Source of the DNA: Owenia fusiformis
Lineage: Eukaryota > Annelida > Polychaeta > Sabellida > Oweniidae
DNA length: 64,000 nt
Assembly: GCA_903813345.2 (NCBI GenBank)
Contig: CAIIXF020000001.1
Location: 26,773,915 to 26,837,914 of the forward strand
Direction of reading: 5' to 3'
Both the position numbers and the translations under genes were made by a program. The notes beneath the pieces were generated by a model. It saw only the letters and a list, made by a program, of their open reading frames with translations. It ran no database searches and was not told the origin of the DNA. Shown here in pieces: positions 61,801-64,000 of this stretch; position 1 is the stretch's first letter; every line of letters starts with the position of its first letter.

Positions 61801-63846
61801 TTATTTAGCACTGGAAGCAAAATGACGTTCCACTCAGTTGGGGTTTAAATATTACAGTGCATAAGAACTTGATAGTCCAGTTTATTTTGAAGAACATCAT
61901 AATCATTATCATGGGTTTGGAGTTTTGGTCAAAATATGTAAATTATAATTTTATAAGCTGGCATGAACATGTTGTTATTTCAATTACTAAACTTACATAG
62001 TTTGTCTAATGCTTCTTTTACAGATCCTACTTTCTTCCATGCCCAGTCTAGTAGGAATCTCAGGGTACAGCCCAGGTGGTTGTATTCTACAATGCATAAT
62101 AGTGACAAAATCATGAAAAGTGAGAAGATTATGAAATGTGGAAAGATTGTAAAATTTGACAAAATTATGAAATACAAAAAGATTGATTGTTTGTACAATA
62201 TATTTCAATATATTCTACAGTTCAATATTCTAATCAATCAGATGAAATCGTATAGCTACTACATCACTTATTTTGTTTCGATGTATCACCCCTTCAAATA
62301 CAAGAATGGACAAACCTCCTTCTGCCCATTGTGTAATACAAGTGCTGATAAACCCCACTGCATTATAGTCTAACAACATAGATAGAACAGTAGCCCTCTG
62401 GTTGTCCCTGGCAATGTTAACAGAGGCAGGATCTATTGCACAGGGCAGTAGGCCAGCAAACATGGACATCTTGAACACATCTCTGGGATCTGCTAGAACA
62501 CCAGGGCCACGTTTAATGAGATCAGATATGATTTGGCGTTGAACTCCTAAGAACTGTGTGTGAACTATCCCCGTCTCCATCAAACAGGTAGCATCTGAAA
62601 TAATGATTTTGTTTAAATTAATTTGAATAGAGTTTTTCAAATTTAAGCGAAAATAGAAGCTGTGATGAAATAGTGTAAATAAATTAGAAACATGGACCCA
62701 CAAAATGGATGTGAACATGGGTTGAAATGAATGGCCATTTTCATTTGTTCAAAAATCGGTGGCGAGTACAAGAGTGGTTGCTCCTAAAGGCGCTCACTGT
62801 GAGATCTAAAGGTATGTGAATTGTATCTAAATTTCAATTCTTTTTACAATAAAATTGCACACCTCAGAGTTTAAATTAACAGATGTTTGGAATTGATATC
62901 TTTAGTACAAATTGTTAAGGATTTTGAATTTTCCTAACATCTATAGAAGTGAGTTAATTTTTTTGTATAGACTATACATAACCAACGAACACATGACTAA
63001 TAACTTGAGTGCTTACTCACCAAATGCTAATGATGATGGATAGAAGTGAAGTTCAGGAGCTGGTGTAATGTTTGACTGGAACTTTGTAATACTTTGCTTT
63101 TCGACATAGACACTCTGAAACAAACAATCATCATTTAACAATCTACTCACTCAGACTGTTCAGGAAGACTTTTGCACCTATTTCTCTGTGGATCATACTT
63201 TCAATATGAGAGCCGTTCACCTCTACATTTTGTTCAAGATTTACTTTAGAAATTAAATAAATGAATGCATGATAATTTCTAGTTTGAAAATATTTTTTGA
63301 AATGCATGATTTGGTAAATTAGTAAATAAGCTTACTAGTAAACAATCTGGGGATGCTGCATCTAATACATCATCTAGGATACAAAATGCAAAATAGGGAC
63401 ACTGCTGTAGACCTCCATTTGTTAACCTACAACACAAACAAAACCAGTCAACATTCTACACGGACACTTTTGAGCATTGTACATTCAGGATTTAGAGGCT
63501 TCTCATTTTAACCTTTAAAGATGGAAATCCTAAAATGCTTGTAATGTAATGCATTTAACAATTTAAAATCTCTATTATGTCTACTGCGCCAACTCTTCAT
63601 GCTTATATTTCTCTCTTTTCTCTATATGTCTTATTAATTCAAATTAGAGTTATACATATTCAATCAAGAACAAACGTATGAAACTTGGTTGGTTGGACTA
63701 CACTTACCTAACTTCCCCTGGCATTTGAGACTGGTACCATCGATTGAGATCAAACATACCAAGAAAATATGATGGCTTGCTGTGGGGGTCTTCATTTGCA
63801 GCCTCCCAAACAAACACACAGAGGCTCATGTCTGGCCCAGAGACCC
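28509..63846 (-). CDS. AHCTF1: ELYS nucleoporin (AHCTF1/MEL-28), 27 exons, 5' end outside window
   Basis: Exons in transcript order: 63708-63846, 63336-63426, 63021-63114, 62316-62594, 61997-62086, 61438-61578, 60953-61151, 60578-60698, 59902-60024, 59522-59623, 58146-58336, 57815-57861, 57102-57283, 37689-37836, 37321-37468, 36951-37031, 35723-35851, 35262-35461, 34772-35054, 34167-34390, 32701-33755, 32467-32562, 32049-32211, 30538-31473, 29706-29762, 29154-29367, 28509-28692. Every junction has GT/AG and a consistent phase; 5,717 bases give about 1,904 residues before TGA 28509-28511. The product targets post-mitotic chromatin and recruits the Nup107-160 Y-complex. Recognition rests on FLGMFDLNRWYQSQMPG near the propeller end, LYPPPNLHALLNIYLLE, RERAAARNAIV...VLPTVQRKL, TPQSILK and two AT-hooks. 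These match vertebrate ELYS order as I remember it. The missing N-terminus (probably ~300-350 residues of propeller) lies past the right edge. Confidence 0.93.
29906..30074. mobile_element. Small MITE with GGGGGTTTCA ends
   Basis: GGGGGTTTCATTAGCAG at the left and inverted GGGGGTTTCACTAGAA at the right, each followed inward by a CAACAGGC-type block. In an ELYS intron. No clear target duplication. Confidence 0.55.
30538..31473 (-). repeat. AHCTF1: Coding tandem repeat in ELYS exon (about 11 RSxRDVTPE units)
   Basis: This 936-base exon encodes about 11 units of 19-25 residues, consensus RSLRSGRRTPSRDVTPE plus a short linker (QNT, or KITDT). Each unit brings two T/S-P sites next to basic residues, the pattern of cyclin-dependent kinase targets. 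Units near both ends are more diverged (SRDPSPQPQ, STSRDVTPEA) than the central ones, suggesting recent expansion from the middle. An antisense open frame across it is a by-product. Confidence 0.9.
35932..36885 (+). repeat. 79-bp satellite, 12 units, in an ELYS intron
   Basis: Units of 79 bases begin CTTGCTGGTTCACTATCACT at 35932, 36011, 36090 and so on to 36801. Variation is limited to a few positions (AAT/AAA GAG, TTCGG/TTCAG/CTCCAG). The short minus-strand frames across it are not genes. It lies between ELYS exons 36951-37031 and 35723-35851. Confidence 0.97.
37966..39135 (+). repeat. Long copy of the CCGTCCGT interspersed repeat
   Basis: Matches the reversed element at 58698-59444: the 'tagggatatagtgaag' head, tetramer run, 'tttaaaaatggc' segment and 'gacccccaggggccatgta' segment occur in the same order. 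Then come three to four ~150-base subunits each ending in 'aaattcaaaatggc'. It is interrupted by a MITE (38191-38550). Lies at the start of the 19-kb ELYS intron. Confidence 0.7.
38191..38550. mobile_element. MITE nested in the interspersed repeat
   Basis: GAGGGAAAGCCCCAGAGTTT at the left and its degenerate inverse at 38518-38550 (ending CTCCCCCTC), with matching 'aaagatgaca' inner blocks. It splits sequence that is continuous in the 58.7-59.4 kb copy, which fixes its limits. Confidence 0.65.
39281..40066 (+). repeat. 5' LTR, 786 bp
   Basis: TG...CA-type ends. A TATATAAT box near 39560 could be the core promoter. The second half holds several 'ggattatcatnaaacat' near-repeats. An 88-codon open frame inside (39696-39962) is identical in the other LTR and has no family features. 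Confidence 0.95.
40072..40087 (+). other. Primer-binding site, tRNA-Pro type
   Basis: TGGGGGCTCGTCCGGG, five bases after the 5' LTR, is complementary to the 3' end of tRNA-Pro; the same site is used by murine leukaemia retroviruses. Confidence 0.85.
40179..45101 (+). CDS. Gag-Pol polyprotein of Gmr1-type retrotransposon, 1,640 aa
   Basis: A single frame without frameshift. Residues ~60-140: charged coiled coil. ~140-310: Gag capsid with SCAN-like features (AYELVPEAYRQKFR). 376-389: CCHC zinc knuckle (CNYCKKPGHLISEC). 463-467: aspartic protease DTGAS. ~470-730: Ser-rich linker. ~770-1090: integrase with a zinc-binding HHCC head, catalytic Asp853, Asp912 and Glu948 (spacing D35E) and a GPY motif near the end. 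~1190-1420: reverse transcriptase with YIDD at 1375-1378. ~1510-1640: RNase H, first Asp near 1524 in VDAS, ending in the chromo-less tail ADTLSRV. All catalytic residues are present. The integrase-before-RT order separates it from ordinary Gypsy elements and resembles Copia order, but the RT/RNase H motifs are Gypsy-like. It would make virus-like particles and copy RNA into DNA from a tRNA-Pro primer. Confidence 0.95.
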   Translation: MSFEVETFLEAPSLEEFDKLKKTDLLALAKHVGLAVKTSYRKGTIKNLLVQYLVAEEILPEEALKLSMEPAQHVEPVDPIRLKELELREKELEMQNEREKRETRLREQEIQKEKEIELKRLEIEAKSKTDEHATMHQHFENRFDASKFLKFVPKFQEKNVDKYFTHFEKVAQSLDWPKSAWPVMLQSVFIGKASEIFASLSGEVCSDYDLVKNAILKAYELVPEAYRQKFRNAHKQSDQTHVEFAREQEQLFDRWLVSKDVSEEFKKLRELMLIEQFKNCVQYHIRTYLDEHKVETLSQAATLSDDYALTHKGSFIKGNPNFRGYQGNKPSYDSKSNQSSSSNTSNKAKDQSNSSQNSSSKSDQSNSSGPKSNVTCNYCKKPGHLISECYRIKNRREMSGSAHSNGCVTVPISRKPIVWDSYTHTEKSTHSDIMEDYKPFMSEGSVSLSSDDTNSKPVKILRDTGASQTLLLEGVLPLSEESFTGTHILMQGIELGFTKVPLHRIHITSELVKGPVIVGVRPQLPVEGVALLLGNDLAGGKVSLDPIVSDQPCSIEDSVQEDSDIYPACAVTRAMAKRLANSGDSSVGDDFDSGFLSSLFDDECHSPLVKDDPYPILKTNSSLKQPSVQAKQSSIKANSSLKKPIARGDSPSEQDHYFNAVSPALASPDEVSSSSASVHEVSSPPCSEVSSSISDSDSLKNDPHSKHMLIYEQEHDPSLIDLHKRCLTIDEADKVPVCFYKKDGILMRKWRPPEASPEDDWAIVHQIVVPKSYHKEILSLAHDSPMAGHLGVTKTYHKILNHFYWPKLKQDVQEYCRSCHTCQMVGKPNQKIPTAPLHPIPAFDEPFSKVLIDCVGPLPKTKSGNQYLLTILCMATRFPEAIPLRNIKAKNIVKSLIKFFTLVGLPKDLQSDQGSNFMSGLFQQVMDTLGIKQCKSSAYHPESQGALERYHQTLKTMIRAFCFEYEKDWDEGIPLLLFATREAKQESLGFSPFELVFGHSVRGPLKLLKEKWLSETEKFNLLNYVTGFKERLSKACEIAKENLLNSQDKMKTWYDRKVKERSFQPGDKVLILLPLQTNPLQAKFYGPYVVDSKVNDLNYIVKTPDRRKETQLCHINMMKRYFEPDKEHGSIKPVVTLAPVLITETDLQDSNDINCTDLDYEDIKGLSRLKNSEVLSNLDHKLHHVTNDQKQQVTELIHEFTDIFSDVPTKTSIAYHDVEVQDVNPIKQHAYRVNPSKSEDLRAEVNYMLENDIIEKSNSPWSSPAFIVPKSNGGRRLVVNYIKVNRVTKTDSYPIPRIDDCIDKIGTAKYVSKFDLLKGFLGVPLTERAKQVSAFVTPDGLYQFKVMPFGMKNAPATFQRMMNGLLADLKNTGVYIDDVIVYSNTFDEHMCLLRKLFERISLANLTINLAKSEFCKATVEYLGHVVGQGQVKPVSAKVESITQLPAPTNKKELMRSLGMAGFYRKFCPNFSSIALPLTNLLGKNIKYVWSEQCHTAFDKIKAILSEEPVLVAPDFSKPFKIQVDASDVGMGAVLLQERDGIDHPVCYYSKKFDKHQKNYSTIEKECLALLLSLQHFEVYVSAPVHVVTVFTDHNPLTFLHRMKNKNRRLLRWSLLLSEYNLDIRHIKGKDNLIADTLSRV
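45378..45388 (+). other. Polypurine tract
   Basis: AAGGAGGGAGG abuts the 3' LTR, the expected primer site for plus-strand synthesis. Confidence 0.85.
45389..46174 (+). repeat. 3' LTR, 786 bp
   Basis: Same length as the 5' LTR and without visible differences by eye, followed by the TATG duplication. Confidence 0.95.
46179..49638. other. ELYS intron sequence, nothing gene-like
   Basis: AT-rich, only short open frames without family features. At 47507-47538 a 32-base stretch is the exact inverse of 58678-58709 ('gcaactccacggagtagcaa' plus 'atcccaacgaac'), so a fragment of the 58.7-kb repeat family is present. Confidence 0.55.
49641..50727 (-). mobile_element. Mariner transposon, truncated and inactive (1,087 bp)
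   Basis: Ends CGAGGGGTGATCAATAAGTA and its inverse with TA at 49639-49640 and 50728-50729. Inverted pairing extends over ~220 bases, longer than usual for mariner. Confidence 0.85.
50064..50357 (-). pseudogene. Mariner transposase fragment
   Basis: The frame reads LLHMDNAPAD and, about 30 residues on, YCPDLLTCDLF, the second and third catalytic regions of mariner transposases (HDNA...YSPDLAPSD). The N-terminal DNA-binding part and first Asp were not found, and the element is shorter than a full mariner (~1.3 kb), so the enzyme is dead. Confidence 0.8.
50734..50901. mobile_element. Pogo/Tigger-like MITE, 168 bp
   Basis: CAGTAAAACCTGTCTAAGCG at the left; the inverted right end reads CAATGAAACCTGTAAAGTGG; both continue GGAACAC. 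TA precedes the left end; the right flank is less clear. It lies between the mariner and the CARD gene, within its possible promoter. Confidence 0.5.
51104..53731 (+). CDS. Tandem-CARD, coiled-coil, NHL-propeller protein; frame split by one TGA
   Basis: One reading frame of 876 codons, open except for TGA at codon 392 (52277-52279). Residues ~5-95 and ~160-265 each fit the CARD death fold: six helices with the pattern L...L...L.V..I...L....VI....K..I......R...LL..L......F..F...L. Residues ~400-620 are Lys/Glu-rich coil. ~640-876 contain NHL-type blades (TPNNDILIADYWDNSVK, DDMGHILIADMDNNRIHI). CARDs recruit other CARD proteins such as caspases or adaptors; NHL propellers bind protein or RNA. 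No RING, B-box or NTPase domain is visible. The start is ATG in a good context (ACACCATGG), 16 bases after an acceptor-like 'tttacag' (51081-51087), so a 5' untranslated exon is likely upstream. It is nested antisense in the 19-kb ELYS intron. If the TGA is real, products would be a 391-residue CARD-CARD protein and perhaps a separate NHL protein from ATG 52394. Confidence 0.8.
52277..52279 (+). other. In-frame TGA between CARD and NHL halves
   Basis: GAA TGA CAA ACA: the frame continues open for 484 codons after it with the same composition (Pro/Lys linker, then coil and NHL). CAA directly after the stop recalls the CAR of the tobamovirus-type leaky context, although the next codon (ACA) does not complete that consensus. 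Confidence 0.9.
53761..54311. mobile_element. hAT-type non-autonomous element, 551 bp
   Basis: TAGAGCTGGCATCGAAT at the left pairs with the inverted right end, inside a perfect 8-bp duplication GTAATATA (53753-53760, 54312-54319), the hAT signature. Several GTCGA/TCGAC motifs lie under each end. Begins 30 bases after the CARD/NHL stop codon, so it probably lies in that gene's 3' untranslated region. Confidence 0.85.
54320..55613. other. ELYS intron, no feature recognised
   Basis: AT-rich with short open frames only; no repeat or gene signature seen. Confidence 0.5.
55614..56444 (+). mobile_element. Foldback element, copy 3 (831 bp)
   Basis: Same palindrome as copies 1 and 2, flanked by ACTAT (55609-55613, 56445-56449), with the four 19-base motifs in place (the right outer one is followed by CACATATT instead of AAATATT). 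Same orientation as copy 2. In the 19-kb ELYS intron. Confidence 0.9.
57102..63846 (-). CDS. AHCTF1: ELYS folded part: end of beta-propeller and alpha-helical ELYS domain
   Basis: Thirteen exons give about 600 residues. The first three (from 63846) read as propeller blades (MSLCVFVWEAA, FLGMFDLNRWYQ). From exon 62316-62594 on (ADPRDVFKMSMFAGLLP, SVLSMLL-like helices) the sequence is helical, as in the ELYS domain that docks on the Y-complex. Exon 57815-57861 is only 47 bases. Its acceptor was chosen as 'ttatag' at the right edge because only that choice keeps phase with both neighbours and gives LTSEAFEYQRLCRDEA; a closer 'ctgag' acceptor breaks the frame. Confidence 0.88.
58698..59444 (-). 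repeat. CCGTCCGT interspersed repeat, inverted copy with short inverted ends
   Basis: Bounded by ATCCCAACGAAC and its inverse GTTCGTTGGGAT. Contains the tetramer run (ACGG/ACTG, 59350-59402), the 'gacccccaggggccatgta' segment and 'aattcaaaatggc' subunits in reverse order relative to 37966-39135. In an ELYS intron between exons 59522-59623 and 58146-58336. Confidence 0.7.
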
Positions 63847-64000
63847 CTGGAAATGAACATGAATATCATTATCAAATATAAAATGCTTTTGAACACAAAT
63901 TCTTACAATGCATGTCTTTTCATCATCTTCAGCAAAAGAGAAGTCAAGGAGAATATATATGAAAGAAATACTGATCCGAACTTGACAACTGAAAATCAAT

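Overview
This is a stretch of AT-rich eukaryotic nuclear DNA from an invertebrate animal. The genes are split by GT-AG introns, domain content is metazoan (caspase, aquaporin, the nucleoporin ELYS, a tandem-CARD/NHL protein), and the introns are packed with foldback elements, MITEs, a mariner, a hAT relative, a tRNA-derived SINE and an LTR retrotransposon. The repeat style and CARD/NHL content suggest a marine lophotrochozoan such as a mollusc. That placement is an inference and cannot be proved from the window.

Layout. (1) 0.6-10.7 kb, + strand: the 3' part of a caspase gene in six phase-consistent exons with all catalytic and Asp-binding residues. Its 6.4-kb intron carries a decayed 5.3-kb element with long inverted ends and an 831-bp foldback element inserted in the 3' splice site. 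(2) 11.1-15.3 kb: no gene seen. (3) 15.3-26.5 kb, + strand: a classical water-selective aquaporin. Four exons cover the channel, and an 8.9-kb repeat-filled intron separates them from a fifth exon for a long acidic tail. A 25-bp minisatellite follows. (4) 28.5-63.8 kb, - strand: 27 exons, all in phase, of ELYS/AHCTF1 (nucleoporin that seeds pore assembly on chromatin), about 1,904 residues in the window; the N-terminus lies beyond the right edge. (5) ELYS intron 37837-57101 (19 kb) lies exactly where the folded part meets the disordered tail. It holds a complete LTR retrotransposon with identical-looking LTRs, a mariner remnant, a + strand CARD-CARD-coil-NHL gene broken by one in-frame TGA, a hAT-type element and a third foldback element.

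The genes do not form an operon or an obvious pathway, although the caspase and the tandem-CARD protein both belong to death-fold signalling. The strongest items for follow-up are the foldback insertion that splits the caspase splice acceptor, the CARD-CARD-NHL reading frame with its single TGA, the Gmr1-type retrotransposon (integrase before reverse transcriptase), the AACG-studded element in the aquaporin intron, and the capture of an aquaporin coding fragment by the neighbouring minisatellite.

Exon boundaries were read by eye from splice consensus, reading phase and family resemblance. No alignment or RNA evidence was available.
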